A DNA stretch of 64,000 nt from assembly GCA_038503065.1 (NCBI GenBank), contig JBCAMK010000002.1:248001-312000 (forward strand), read 5' to 3'. Of this stretch, positions 9,846 to 24,870 are shown one piece after another (positions within the stretch are counted from its first letter, which is position 1; every line of letters starts with the position of its first letter). The position numbers and the translations under genes are program-made. Source of the stretch: Paragyromitra xinjiangensis. Lineage: Eukaryota > Ascomycota > Pezizomycetes > Pezizales > Discinaceae. The notes beneath the pieces were generated by a model. The model was given only the letters and a program-made list of their open reading frames with translations, was not told where the DNA came from and did not search any database.

Positions 9846-12510
9846 TCTGTATCTTATATATAGGTTAGATTCAATGTACATTATCCCCTTGCTGTCAATG
9901 TGTAAGACATCCTATTGAATCCCCTCGGGGGTTTCTTCGCCGATTTATTGTATAGTCAGCTCTCGGCCTCACTACTTTGGGCATCTCATCGTCAGGGTTC
10001 GGGTCGATCGTCACGGAATAAGAAGGTACTTGTGAGAAATTATGCAATAGACTGTCTTCCTTCACTATTGATTAGTCTGATTGCGAATGGGCCGCTGGTG
10101 GATAATACGCTCCGAAACCCTAAGCTATAAGCCTGATCTAAGCATTCACCGCCTCGTCCTCGGTACTAATTCCATGTCTTTCAGTGACAAAACCTGTCCC
10201 ATTAACCCCGGGGGCTATAGTGACCTTCTTTGCACTTGAAGCTTCGAATAATCAAGTAGGTGGTGATTCCATACATGTATGGGGAAACAGAAAATCAGGA
10301 GCCGGTTATGGATATGGTAGCTTAAGTTCCATGGCAATCATACAATAGAGAAAATCTAATATTTACTAACTCTATCCAAGAAATAATATTCGTTGTTAAG
10401 GCACTTGATATCTTAGATCTCTTGGATATCAACTCAAACACCACAAGTAGGAAGAGTATTTAGAGTAGCGGTTGTGGTGAGTCCGAATCCACATCTAGGT
10501 CTAGCAAGCCATAGTAACCGTTCAGAACCTGTGAGGACTTAACAACTAGCCCATAAAACCAGACTATTTAGCGGTAAAAGCCTACGAGACTCGTTACACT
10601 TGACAAAGCATAATGCACGCCAGCACCCCAGAACATCACATACGAGAGGACTAACACTATTGATAGATCAGAGTAATTATAAAGTCAATAAAGTTAGCCG
10701 ATGACTATCACTCATGCAAGTAGGAAGCTATGACCTACCGGATATTGCTTAGTGATAAAACAATCAGGTTATCCGGTCACCGTAATACGAACCAGATTTT
10801 CTCCTTTAGGGTAAAAAGCTTGAATTGGTATTTGCTCACCAACGAGTTCAGAAATGGTGGCTAGGGTAAGATGGGGTCTCTGGACCCTTTGTGATGTTTC
10901 CCCTTTTTTATTAGTCTTGAGGTTTGATTGCCGAAGAGGCTGACTTATTTACCGATGGTGACAGCTATTAGGTACAACATAGGATAGAGCCTTGTCTTAA
11001 CTCCATAACAGATATAATACTCCAAAACACCATCACAAAGAAAAACCACACTTAAAGCTCCATTAAGCCCGTGCTTCCAACCCAAAACCCGCCACTATGC
11101 ACAAGGCTCCCCACTAAGGCAGAGACCACCCTCTCCATAAAACAACCTACCTCCCCCATAAGCCACCCCAGTCCATTCCAAAAACCCCCTCAGCTAGATA
11201 CACATACGTAGGAAGATCCATCGTGGCTGTGCTAATGTGACATGACAAATTTGATTCCGGTGAATAGGAGAGGAACCACCATCCTACATTCTGTCAGCAG
11301 GGAACCTTCCTACCACTAACCACTCAGCCCCAATATTAACGCTTACCCCCCCTCCATCTTATCACCATACACTCGCAGAAATAAGCGATGCTCTGGTAGT
11401 TCGTGGGTTGGGACCAGTTGTTTCATGCGGTGGAAGTTGATATCATAAAATGGACGAAACGTTGCTACCAATCTAGATGTTGTTTCTAGATCTTAAACAT
11501 CAACACGAGGATAGCGAGCATACCACCACTCGATATAAGAAGAACCGCACCTAAAATAGTACAAGACTAGACGGGCTGAGCCAGCCCCTAACTACCAACA
11601 ACCTCACGAGTACTCGTAAACAAAGACATCGAAAACGCGTACGTCGCCATTGACCAGAGTGAAACCCTAATCCGTCCCAACCACACTCGAGGAGCAAGAA
11701 AAAGGAAGAAAGTAATAGATACAGTAGTTCAACGCCTACTAATCAAAACCCAAAACCAGACAATAACCATCAACAACCCAACCCCCTCCCAAAGAACCTG
11801 CATAACTATCCCCGTATTACATCCAGCATAGGGGTCAGCAACCGCCAACCCCTCCGAAAGCCCGGGAACACCGAGAAGCTGTACGACCTCTAACCCAATC
11901 ACACAACATCACTCGTCTCCAATAACTACAGCCGAAAAGGTCTCAGCTCGCATGTCCCGCTGTCCCGCTGTCAACAGATATCCAATCGCGTAACAACGAG
12001 TTCACCTGCTGTAAGACAGGATCATCATGATGTAACACGATGTGCGAAAAAGTAAAAAAAACAGGTTGTAAAGAACTGAGTGTTTGAAAAACATGTATTT
12101 AAACCAATCCACGATACCAATAAGGTACGAGTAAATAAATCAATGTATCTCGATTCTAGAATATACAGCTAATGAACGCAACTAATGCTGTGAGAGGGAA
12201 TAATAAGAAATGCCACTAGCTACCGTGCTAACTCCCAGTGAAGATAAAAAAGCTTTTAAGGGTAATAAGTATATACTATGAAGAAAGAGTAAAAAACAAT
12301 AGTCTCGAGAAAAGAAAGAAAAAACATGTAGGAGTATATAAACTCAATAGCAAAAACAAACTCCTCTCTCCTGTACCTCCAAATCCTAAGCCACCATCCT
12401 TAACTTGATCCAAATTATTTATCCCAACCCACTCGCGCCGTAACCCACAATAAAGAAAAGAAACGAAAGTGTCAAAAACTCTGTAACAACCTCCACCAGA
12501 CGATCCCAAT
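9846..12510. other. gene-free stretch of 2.7 kb
   Basis: No recognisable gene. One TACATGTA lies at 10272-10279. Around 11.0-12.0 kb the + strand is rich in C and A with many short poly-C runs, but no reading frame of note appears on either strand. It ends in the 3' flank of the calcipressin gene. Confidence 0.5.
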
Positions 12511-13388
12511 TTAAACATCGTTAATCAACTCCACCGGCGGCCTACTAGTATGAAAGCCCGCCGGCGCAACCGGGCTAACCGGACTCCTCTCATCCCCAGA
12601 ATCAGTGTAATCATCAACACTAATCGCCGGCATACTCTTCCCATCCTGTTCCTCCGGTTCAAACAGGAGTACAGAACTCGCGCTTCTCGGCCGTCTGAAA
12701 CCACCAGGACTCGATGCCTCTCCATCTTGTCTATTCTCCTTCAGCTTCCCACCCTCATCGTACGCCCTCGTATTACAGTTCAGTTTCGCAAGCGCATGAG
12801 CAAGGTCCTCAGCGACAATCGTAGCGTTTGGAGGAGCTTCGTTTTTTAGTTCCCAGCCGTGGGGGGGAGATGGTGGGGGGGAGATGAAGAATAGTTTTTT
12901 AGACTCGGGGGCTTGGAGGTGCTGGTCGATGGGTTGTATTGGGGTGTGTTCGCCGAAGTAGACGCGGGCACGGTCACCCATTATGGATTCTCCATCGAGG
13001 GCTTGACGGACGGTGATGGCATCTTCAGTGGAGGTGAAGGAGCAGACTATGCGGCGGAAGGATTTGAGGGGTGACCACGAGATGGTGGGGGCGGTGGCGT
13101 CGATGCCTTGGCGGAGTTGGGCGAGGTGGACTGGGTTGAAGATTTCAATGTTTGTAAGGTTCTGTGGGAGTTAGTTATGGAATTTGGAGGGGGGTTGGAC
13201 GAGTGACTTACGGTGATGAGGAGGGTGTTAGTAGGGACGGCGGGCTGTGTGAGAGGTGGGATGTTGCTCAAGTCAAGAGTTAGGTGGGAGCCTCTGCTTG
13301 ATGGCCGTGATCGAGAAGGGCTTGAAGGGCTTGAAGGGCTTGAAGGGCTTGTAGGAGCGAGCTGGGGAGATTGCTGAGGAGACTGCAT
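12511..13388 (-). CDS. RCN1: calcipressin (RCAN family), calcineurin regulator
   Basis: Calcipressin binds the phosphatase calcineurin and tunes Ca2+ signalling. Exons on the minus strand are 13388-13212 and 13161-12511, giving 275 residues. After a Ser/Pro-rich N-terminus, residues ~52-130 form the RRM-like fold (TNTLLITNLTNIEIFNP ... SWSPLKSFRRIVCSF ... ALDGESIMGDRARVYFGE). Residues 149-162 carry the hallmark FFISPPPSPPHGWE, including the SPPxSPP calcineurin-docking signature. A PxIxIT-like PAISVD sits at 237-242, and the C-terminus PPVELINDV is typical. The frame continues upstream of 13388, but the ATG before QSPQQSP fits the family length. The N-terminal serine run comes from a 9-bp tandem repeat. 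The gene is divergent from RFC5. Confidence 0.93.
13315..13350. repeat. 9-bp tandem repeat, four perfect units
   Basis: GAAGGGCTT is repeated four times exactly inside calcipressin exon 1. On the coding strand each unit adds three residues to a Ser-Ser-Pro run. Length changes would keep the frame. Confidence 0.85.
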
Positions 13389-14492
13389 TTTTGAGAGTTT
13401 TGGTAGATTTAGTAGTTGGTACTTGAGCAGGTTGTTGAGATGAGGTTTGGATTCTGGGGTCGAGGATGGCAGAGTGCCGAGCTTTATAACAGAATCGAAT
13501 AGCCCCGGACCGGACGACCGAAACAAGCCCGAGACTCAGCCAGCGAAAGGATCCACTTAGAGGGGCAACAGATGCGCAGCTCTTCCTGTCCGTCTCTTCC
13601 CGGGTTTTGTTGGCCGTCTCAATCATCGGATTTCCCAGGGCCTGTGACGCCAGCTGCTGCGACTTGAGGCGCAGCACCGTATTCAGCACTGACGGCCAGC
13701 CGGGATCCAGCTGTCTTTGAAAGACTCAACGCAGGCGGCGAATCGCCATGTCGCTTGCCAAGCCCGCGCGCTCGCATTGGACGGCTTTCACTCCGCCTGC
13801 AGCCAGATGGGTTGTTTGGAGTTTTTCTTGCACTTTGTTTTGAGTTGGCGATGGGGCATCTCCACGGGTTTCATGACCATTAGGCGTATTTTTCATGCTT
13901 TTCCTCAGGATTTCGACGCATGTAGCACGGCTACATAAAAACTTGAAATTGAAGTGCAAAATGCTGTGTCGGTACCACCTCTTTTACGTGGGGTATTTTC
14001 GTCCACAGGAAGGTGTATTATTCACCAAGCCATTCTTCGTACAGAGAGAGAACTCAGAGTCAAAGCCTTCTTGAACAATCTCCGGGCTTCCTCGCCTCTC
14101 TGAAATGAAATCTGGGTTTTTTCATTTCGCCTCTCCTTTCCAGAACGCCTTAGTAAGATGCCAGTGCCTCTCTGTTCCCTGAATAATCCCTGCCTGTCCC
14201 ATATTCGCAATGTTGTGTGTTTTCTGTCCTTTTCGCGCCACACCACTAGCCGACAGCTGGATTTTCGTCCGTCCCGTGGCTCCGGGCCCACTCAGCCACA
14301 CTCTCGCTCTCTCTCACTTTACGCGTCCCGTGCGTACGCGATTTTTTGGTCAGGGAAACTCGTCTCCCACACAACAACGCCTCACCCAGACCTCAACCTC
14401 AACTCCCCGTCCGCAGCACGTCAACATTCTACACCCCCGGGCTGTAGACAGCATAGCATAACACAAATAACATAGCATAGAATCCCATCCTA
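13389..14492. promoter_or_regulatory. divergent intergenic region of RCN1 and RFC5
   Basis: This 1.1-kb region separates the divergent starts of calcipressin and RFC5, so it holds both promoters. C/T-rich tracts precede the RFC5 start. Several reading frames on both strands overlap one another and look like chance. Just before the RFC5 ATG there is a short A/T-rich repeat containing CATAGCAT units. Confidence 0.45.
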
Positions 14493-15727
14493 ATGCTCTT
14501 CGTAGACAAACACAGACCTCGCTCCCTCGAGGCATTGCACGTGAGTTTTTCCCGCCCCCAGCTGACAGTACCAGAGTACGCGTTATCCAATCCCAGCACC
14601 ACTAACCTTTCAAAAATAGTACCACGAAAGCCTATCCACCAGACTGAAAGCCCTAGTACGTACCTCCCTCCAGCCCCCCAATCAAACCCCCCTAACACCC
14701 CCAGGCACAATCTGGCGACTTCCCCCATCTCCTAATCTACGGTCCCTCCGGCGCTGGCAAAAAAACCCGAATAGTAGCAACCCTCAAAGAGCTCTACGGA
14801 CCCGGTGTGGAACGCATCAAAATAGACTCTAGGGTCTTCCAGACCACCTCAAACCGTAAAATCGAGTTCAACGTAGTCGCCTCCGTTTACCATCTTGAAA
14901 TCACCCCTTCTGACATCGGCATCCATGACCGTGTTGTGATTCAATCGTTACTGAAGGAGGTTGCGCAGACGCAGCAGGTTGATTTGGCTGCGAAACAGAG
15001 GTTTAAGGTGGTCGTTATCAATGAGGCTGACCATCTTACCCGTGATGCTCAGGCTGCCCTGAGGAGGACTATGGAGAAATATAGTCCGAATCTGAGGCTC
15101 ATCCTTATTGCGAATAGCACTGCGAATATCATCGCGCCGATTCGGAGTAGGACACTGTTAGTGAGGGTTGCAGCGCCGACGGTGATGGAGATGGTTGGTG
15201 TGATGAAGCATGTTGCGGCGGTTGAGAAGCTAGAGTGGAGGGAGAAACTCGCTGTTAGGATTGCTGAGGAGAGTGGGAGAAACCTTAGAAGGGCATTATT
15301 AATGTTCGAAGCAGTATACGCACAAAAGTACCCCCCCTCCTCCCCTCCTACCGGTAGAACCACACTAACACACCGAAGCGACACCGTTAAAGACAACACC
15401 CCTATCCCCCCACCAGACTACGAGGCCCTCATAAACCAAATAGCAGACGAGCTCCTAGTCGACCACACCCCACAACGCATCCTCCAAGTGCGCGCGAAGT
15501 TCTACGACCTCCTCACGCACTGTATTCCCGCTACGGTTATCCTAAAGCTACTGACGTTCCGGTTAATCACGAAGATTGACGATGCGCTGAAGCCGGACGT
15601 GATTAAGTGGAGTGCGTTTTATGAACATAGGATCCATCTCGGGAGTAAGGTCATTTTCCATCTAGAGGCGTTTGTAGCAAAGTTTTTGAGGATTTTGGAG
15701 GGTTATTTGATGGGGATGGAGTTTTAG
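14493..15727 (+). CDS. RFC5: replication factor C subunit (yeast Rfc5, human RFC3)
   Basis: Subunit of the RFC clamp loader that places PCNA on DNA. Exons 14493-14540, 14620-14655 (36 nt) and 14705-15727 give 368 residues. It starts MLFVDKHRPRSLEALHYHE, followed by the Walker A motif GPSGAGKKT at 41-49. Other family marks are KIDSRVFQTTSNRKIE, VYHLEITPSDIGIHDRVVIQ, KVVVINEADHLTRDAQAALR with the INEA Walker B of this subunit type, and MEKYSPNLRLI. The C-terminal helical collar includes YDLLTHCIPATVILKLLTF and KVIFHLEAFVAKFLRILEG. The arginine-finger motif usually written SRC reads SRT here. A low-complexity insert rich in proline and threonine sits near residues 210-240. Confidence 0.95.
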
Positions 15728-18700
15728 AGGTGGAGGTGTTTTGTGGGGTGTTTGTATTAGTACGGTTTAGATGTGATGTGTAATGTTAATGGTAGATCAA
15801 AATAGATTACTGGTGGCATTAATATACGGTGTTTAGGGTGAAGTGGTTTGCTGGTATAATGAAGAAGATAGAGAATAAAAAGTTAGTTCAGTCTTGTATA
15901 TCGCGTGATTTTCGGTGATCCGTGGTCATTTAGAACTCGGACACTCGTCTTATTTTTCGTCCTCAGTTTTCACGCACTAGAATAAGTGCTAGTGTTCTAT
16001 TCAGTTAGTAATCTCGTATCGTCTGATGCCTCCTAGAAACTAGAATCGTGGCCATTAGACTCCAATTTTTAGCCTAATTGGAATCTGTAGCAAGCAAGCT
16101 AGTGGCCAGGGGTGCTTTCAAGCCAATGGGGTATAAGTGAACGACAAACCACTAGGTTTTGGGTCTTGGATTGCCCTGGAGTTCCATCGAGAGGTGGAAT
16201 TTCGGTTATAATGGCTATGAGAATGCGAGAGGGATATGGTTGGCTAGAGCTTGGTACACTCGGAACTAGGTTTAATTGCATATACCGTACCTACATAGTC
16301 CAGGTGGTTGGATACAGTTAATAAATTAGTCGGCCAATCAATCAGTCAGTTAGGTGCTGCAATAACTCAATGCATGAATTATCAATCAATCAATCAGTCA
16401 AGCGATCAGTCAGTCAGAGCCGATGATATTATGCGAGTGATATATTGTGATTCAATACTCGCCAGTTATTTATCTGTAGCTTTCTATTGGGGATAAGGAG
16501 GGGGTGTGTTACCAAGTCCTGTGACATGCTATTATGGGACTTTTAATAGTAGCTTTTGTAGGTAATGATTATTTCTGAAGACTAGAGTGCCAGGGGGCTA
16601 GCCTTCTAAGATCCGTGAATGAGAACTCTACAGATTACTTACCCTGGGCTACTCCTTGATGGGATAATCTTGGGAATTTGATTTCTAGGCTGTATACAGC
16701 CCCCCACTTTTGTGCTTATATGTCATTCTTTGAGTACAAATCGGTGTGGACTATTTGTTTGCTTTTCGTGCATGTTTTTCACTGCAAGGATCCGATAGTA
16801 TCGTGCGGGTTTGGTGCTGCGGCAAGATTAGGTGTGACGCATTGAATTTAGGGCTTGGTTTGCTGCACAGATATTAGGCCTTGTCAGAATGAAGATGATT
16901 CTTTGTTGTGGTTGATAGGGCATAAGCCGTTGCTGCTTTGGGGTTATACCTCTAGGCTCGTTCCTATCCCCTACTGCCTATGGCTGCTGCGGGCTGGGCA
17001 CGAGACTATCATACCTCTGCCTTCGCAAATTAAATTGATCTTATCATGCTTTTGCTCCGCCGTTCACGCATCATGGAAAAATATCCTACTGAAAAATCAG
17101 CTTGGAGGTATGGTTTAATTACATAATAAACCCTCATCATCGGTGATTAATGACCATTACTAGCTGCGGGTGCACAAGTACCTTCCCACTGCAGTCACCT
17201 CCCTAACGGCTTGAACTCACAGGGAAGAGTGTTTACTGCTGTGCTTAATATGGCATTCGCATGACATGCCAGGTAGAATCTTCGGAAATCCCGATGGGCA
17301 GGTGTACTTATTTAGGATCATTGGAACAACCCCGCCAACTTGACATCGAGCATACTGGATTTCGGAGGTCCCCTCCTATCGTATCCCGTGTGGACGAGTC
17401 AGGTTTTCCTTTGTCTTTATGCTTTAGGTGGTAGCCGCTCGTAAACTAGTCGAAGATCGGTTTTTCTCGCTTGTTTTAATTGCGCCAGCATTCCTCATCA
17501 CCAACTCCAGAAAACACCTGTTGATATTGGCTAATAATCACGCCCGAGGGTTGCCAAGTGACTTCGTTCGGGTATGTGCGGCTCTTTCTCTAGGATAATA
17601 CTGGTATCGTGGCAGTAGATATTTGGAGAATGCACGGGCTGGCGTTGACACCTTCATGTCTTTTGGAACGGCCCACCTGCGCCTGTCTGCAGCCGGATAG
17701 AAGGGAACTATTTGCTTTTTATCGAAACGGTGGGCTAAGAGAATGGGCTAGATTAGGCTCACTAACCTGCTTTACGAGCTGAAGGATTGTTTGGTTTAGA
17801 TCCTTCGCCGAGGTATTTCAAGGCGGGCAGAGAAGCCCTGAGCCTCAAAGCGGCAAGGATAGCCATATTTTCTTCATAAGTATGGGTTGTCTTGTTGCCG
17901 TTGGGATTGTGAGATAGTAGAATATATTTTACGAGTAGAATCATGCTTCTCTTCAGTAAATAGATTTCCTATGAGCTTAACGCGATCTGCACTTTCGTGG
18001 TTGTTTCTGAGGAAGGACTTACCATCTCGATCTAGAACCAGGTGCGGAAATCGTCAGAAGGCTGCGCACTTTCTATGAGCAGGGCAATTTCCCTTTGTCA
18101 GAATCCATGGGTTAATATGACATAGCGAAAGATTTTACTCATTAGGTGTCAATGACTATTATGCACGAGGTGCGGCCCTGTCAATACTCTCTCAGCGACT
18201 GAAGCCTACCTTTTTCTTCATACGCATTGGAGCGGTTCATCTCTCAGCTTAATTCATTCGAGTAGCGGTGGTTTACTATCCAAAATCTTTAGATTGCTAG
18301 GATGCGCAGACGTAAATGATGACCTGACGAAATGGATAAGAATAAAGTAGCACTGTCCAAAGTGCTGAATGTGAAACGCTATGCAAATCGAAGTATTATC
18401 TGCTTAATGCTTCCAATGCTATGAGTGACCGAGCGAAGGTCCGGAATTAAAACAAAAGGTTAGATAATTCAAGCCAATGATTGGTTGAAATTTGATGTGA
18501 CCACCAGTCTGATTGGCCAAAGTTGTCTAGCTCTTCAGGTATTAGTTCACCAATAATGGGGCACCGCTGCTGGCGACAAACCACCCACTGCTGCACCTAG
18601 GAATAATGACATCTATGACCTACGTGCTGCGGCCAAATCGTGCTCAAGGCAAGCCTCTTTCTATTGGGTGTTTTTGTTTTTGTTTGCTAGCGGGTAGTGG

Positions 18701-20024
18701 GTAGTGCTTCTATGGGACTAACTTCCATTGTTGTTGAAAATTAAGCATTTTTGGAGTATCCTGCATGAAGTAGGCTGAAGCCTCGAACTGGAAGGCGTAT
18801 TTTGCGTGATAGTTTGTAGGGAAAAAGAATATACTCCCCAAATCGGTACCAACTAAGCGGTCCACCTCCGATCAACCTTTGCGCCTCCCTAGCTTACAAG
18901 CATTGTGGTTTACGGTAGACGGTAGATGGTAACTGATCGTCGCACAAGGTATCGAAGTTGCTTTTTCAAACAAGCCTCATGACGATCCGAAATTATGGGG
19001 CAACGGAAGCTTTAGAAGCCAACGGGGGTTTAGCTGTTAAGACTAGAAATCAGCAACCGGGTTTCAAAAAAACGGGTTCGAAATATCGCATTGCTGTTTA
19101 TCGGCGCAAAGCATCAGGGCCAAGTAAGCCAAGTGACTTTTTCGAGTGATCGTCGATGAGCAAAGCCACCCAACCTCTCGCTACAAGTTATCTAGGATTT
19201 AGAATAACACAAATAGCACTACTGTGCCAGCCTTAGATAAAGGACAAGGGTCACTGTCGAGATGACCGTTTGTCTTTGAGACCGCCGATGATACTGCAAT
19301 GATTAACACAACAGGCCGAATAAGAAGATAATAAAAAAACTCTATACAAACTGCCAGATATTCTCGTGGGTCGACGGTTCCGGTGGCCTGGGTCGATCTC
19401 ATGCGATTGAAAATTTGTGTATCGTTGCACATGTTTCACATGTTCCGATTATTTGCAGTGAGCGGTTCCTGGCAGCAACGGTTAGTTCGTCATTGTTAAG
19501 TTCGGAAAAAAAAGAAACTTCCAAACGAGTATTGCATGTGTAAGAAGCTTTAATTCCACATTGATTGATTTTGCTGATTGGAGAACACAATGCTTCCAGC
19601 AATCCTTGCATGTGATTCTACCAGCTACGTGGAGACGACTGAGAAAACACGAAAAAAAGAAAACATGAAAAAGGTACATGCCACATCCAACGAAGACAAA
19701 TTGTAGACTTTTAAATTGCAAAAAGAAACGGGAAAAAGACACAAGCATCATGAAATGACGAAAATGAGAAACACCACGCGCCGTTCCCTTCTATTATGTC
19801 ATACTCCTGGCCTGCGCTTACTTTTACCGTGTTGGAGCTTGGGAGTCGAACGTCGCCGGGGATCTGAGAAGCGAAAAAAAACAATATCTTGTAGAAACAG
19901 GAAAACAAAATCATCCATGTACCAGGGTATTTCGGACCACCACCTCCGGTCTTTAACCACCAGAGCTGTATCTATCGTTTGATCCGCAATACTCGCGCAA
20001 TGGGGAAACAAGGTCGGGACTTGA
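15728..20024. other. gene-free stretch of 4.3 kb
   Basis: The longest interval without a convincing gene on the left side. It contains the RFC5 3' flank, the tetranucleotide repeat around 16.33-16.43 kb and scattered short reading frames without recognisable motifs. I see no transposase, reverse transcriptase or inverted repeats. Confidence 0.5.
16331..16430. repeat. imperfect CAAT/CAGT tetranucleotide repeat
   Basis: Two runs of CAAT and CAGT units (16332-16351 and ~16382-16418) are separated by ordinary sequence. This looks like a decaying tetranucleotide microsatellite. Confidence 0.7.
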
Positions 20025-20793
20025 CTACCGACTGAGGCTGCTGCGGTCAATCGCCTCCTGAAGCTCGGGTCTGTTCATTATCCTGAAGCATTCAGTCGCC
20101 TCCTTATACGTCATCCAGCAACGTTTTCGTTTGTGCATTTCTGGCCACTCGGATTCTTCTTTCTCTACCCTGAATTCAAAGAAGTAGTAAAGCGTACGAG
20201 GGCCAGTCCGTTTGTCTCGAATCTCGCCGAGTGATCGTCCGACACTACCAGTAATGCCAGCTTCTTCCCAGGCTTCGCCTGTGCTCGCAAGGAGTTAGTA
20301 TACCCATTAGTGAGGGCCCAAGGGAGGCTGGTATTGATAAGGCTACTCCCGGAGTTCCGGAGGTGTAGAGGTGAAGAAAACGGGACAATAGAAGAAAGAG
20401 TGTTCTTACGAGTCGCGGCTTCTTCTGCACTTGGCTCGTCCGTCTCATAGCCACCCTTGGGCAGAACCCAGTGGTTTTTGCGGCGTGTTGATTCAACAAC
20501 AAGAACTTTCTTCTTGTCTGACGAAATTGCAACGACTCCTGCAACGAGGCGCGATCCGTCGGCTGCGTACCCTAGATTCAACAATGATATATGAGTAAAA
20601 AGGTCCAAAGTGACAACGATGAGATAAAGCGTAAAATATTCAGATTTATGACAAAAATTTGCTGATTGAAAAAAAAGTACATACGTTGCTTGTTTCTGCC
20701 TTGGCGGGACTGAAACGCTGTATCTCAGTATATAAACAAAAGCGTGAATCTTCTTGGACAAGGACCGACCTCCATGGGCCGACTGTGGGCCAT
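20025..20793 (-). CDS. DDP1: diphosphoinositol polyphosphate phosphohydrolase, Nudix family
   Basis: Nudix hydrolase of the Ddp1/Aps1 group, which cleaves diphosphoinositol polyphosphates, diadenosine polyphosphates and possibly polyphosphate. Exons on the minus strand are 20793-20770, 20709-20685, 20571-20410 and 20278-20025, giving 154 residues. The Nudix box spans about residues 56-79 (PKGGYETDE ... REAWEEAG) and keeps the REAWEEAG metal-binding core. It is preceded by SRLVAGVVAISSDKKKVLVV and STRRKNHWVLPKGG. The C-terminal part (YYFFEFRVEKEESEWPE, MHKRKRCWMTYKEA) matches the group. The two short first exons are inferred: they restore the usual QGRNKQRY start, but the donor GTCGGT of intron 1 is weak. 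Introns are 60, 113 and 131 nt. Confidence 0.88.
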
Positions 20794-22733
20794 CTTGACT
20801 TCACGTAACTTTTACTGGAGGAATGAAGAGAATAAGTTGTAGGGCGAAGCTAGCGTAATGTATTGTGGCGAACTTTCTTTGACGAGGGTTGATTCAAGAT
20901 CCAAACTTTCTCCCTGGGACTGGGATGGATTGATGAGTGGGGCTAAAAACAGCCTTTTGTTTCCAGAGAGACAGGAAGCTAGAAGCTGAATAGGAGATAG
21001 GATTTCCAACACAGTGGATAGATAAAATGCAGTACTAGGATAAGACGAACCGGTCAAGATGACAGGAGGTGAGGTAGTTGGACAGGCTTGACTATTATAG
21101 TGAATTGTAGGCTTGAGAGGGAGATAGGTTTCGTGGGTAAGACTACGGATTCGAAAACATCATCTTGCGTGGGAGGCGGGTTTGTAGAGATGACTATGGG
21201 GGGGAGGAAAAGGTGCCCTTATGATTTATACGGAGAGAATGGAAGGGAGGAAGTGAAACTCTAATAATCTCTGTGCAGCAAAATGAACAACAACTTTCCC
21301 TCTCGATCTCTTGCTCTTCTGCCCCTTTGCTCTCTATCAATATCTTTCCCGTCTCGCTTTTGGTCTTCTTTGGTTTTTTTTCCTTCTAATCCTCCTCCTG
21401 CAACCCCTCTCATTCCCCCTTGGGGACAGCATGGCCAGTGAGTTGCCAGGCAGTAAGCAGAAGCAGTCCAGTGCTGGCTACTTCCTGCTGCTTGATGCGT
21501 GACAAGGGAGGGACTGAGTGAACACCCCCCTTAGTTCGAACAGGAAGGGAAGAACCTCGTCGGACGTGGGTTGACCGCTGTCGTAGCCTGTGGGTTAAAA
21601 GTGAGATCGAACTGTCTTGCTCTTGCGCCGCCGCCGCTCGCACCCGCTAAGGATGATGGTGTTATGTACGTTTGACTCCAATCAAGCTACTTTGGCGATG
21701 GAATGAGATGGAGGAATTGGCTGGGCAGCAATGCAGACAGGGGTGGGAGATCTGGAAGAAGCGGATTTAAGGGAGCCCCTGTGGGCACGTTGAAAACGAA
21801 GCGACTTCGGCCTCAAGTGTTAAGAGTAGCGAAGAAAGAGGGGCAGTTGCTCCAGCAACAAGGATGAGGGGCACCGTACCGCGGGGTCCTCCGAGTTGAT
21901 TCTTTTCTCGCTACCATTCGACCACCAGAACCACGCGATGAAAAAAGAACAACATGCGTAGACGAAACCACAAATTTGTTTTTTCACCCAACTCAGTCTA
22001 CTACCATGGATCATCTTGGCACTGCATCTTTAGCCCGTCTTATCTAGGGAAGTTACAGTTTAGGTGCAACGACGTGTGTCTCTGTCTGTAGCCAGCCAGT
22101 TTTGTGGCCCTTGACACTTTTGTGTTCCCGAAAACGTGTAACAAGACACATCAAATCCCCGAAAAATCTGGATAGAACTTTCCCCGGCGGATTTTCGTCA
22201 TGGCAGTTAGGCGATGAAAGTCATGCCTGTGTACCACGTTGAGGATTTGAAGCGGAAGATAGAGACAGGACTCGATCCACAACAGAGATCATATGGAAGT
22301 AGGAATAAATATCATTGAGCGGTATTTCGGGTTTCTCAAAGAGTTTACCGTTTCCATTCTTGTCTCATGGCCCTTAAGCTCACATCATGGGTACTCTCTC
22401 CCTACCTATTAGCTACATGGGAGGTACCCAAATGAACGTTGTTGTGCCTTACTTTCAATTTGCCTGAGCTTCCTCGATCTGTTATCCCTCTATCGGAAAT
22501 TATAACCTCTTCTCACCGACATTCTCCCTCCCTCTCTGCTCCTCGATCCGCTGCTAACGTTGTTACCCCAACCCCAACTCTCGTGTCCGTTCTACCTAAG
22601 GGCTTTCGTTTCCCAAGTTCGCTCTTACCCGTTCCCCCCTCCAATTGATTTCCATCCCTCAGGCCTTTTTCGCGAGCCGCAACAAATCGGAAGCTAAGGC
22701 CCCCCCACTCAAGAGAACCAACCTATCTATGCA
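20794..22733. promoter_or_regulatory. divergent intergenic region of DDP1 and ATE1
   Basis: About 1.9 kb between divergent starts. A long pyrimidine-rich tract on the + strand (about 21295-21420) is followed by ATGGCCAGTGAGTTGCC at 21431, a start codon placed directly before a consensus donor. I could not find a matching downstream exon. The only direct reading gives 23 residues. Another C/T-rich tract (22.49-22.72 kb) leads into ATE1. Confidence 0.45.
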
Positions 22734-24870
<2,137 letters not shown>

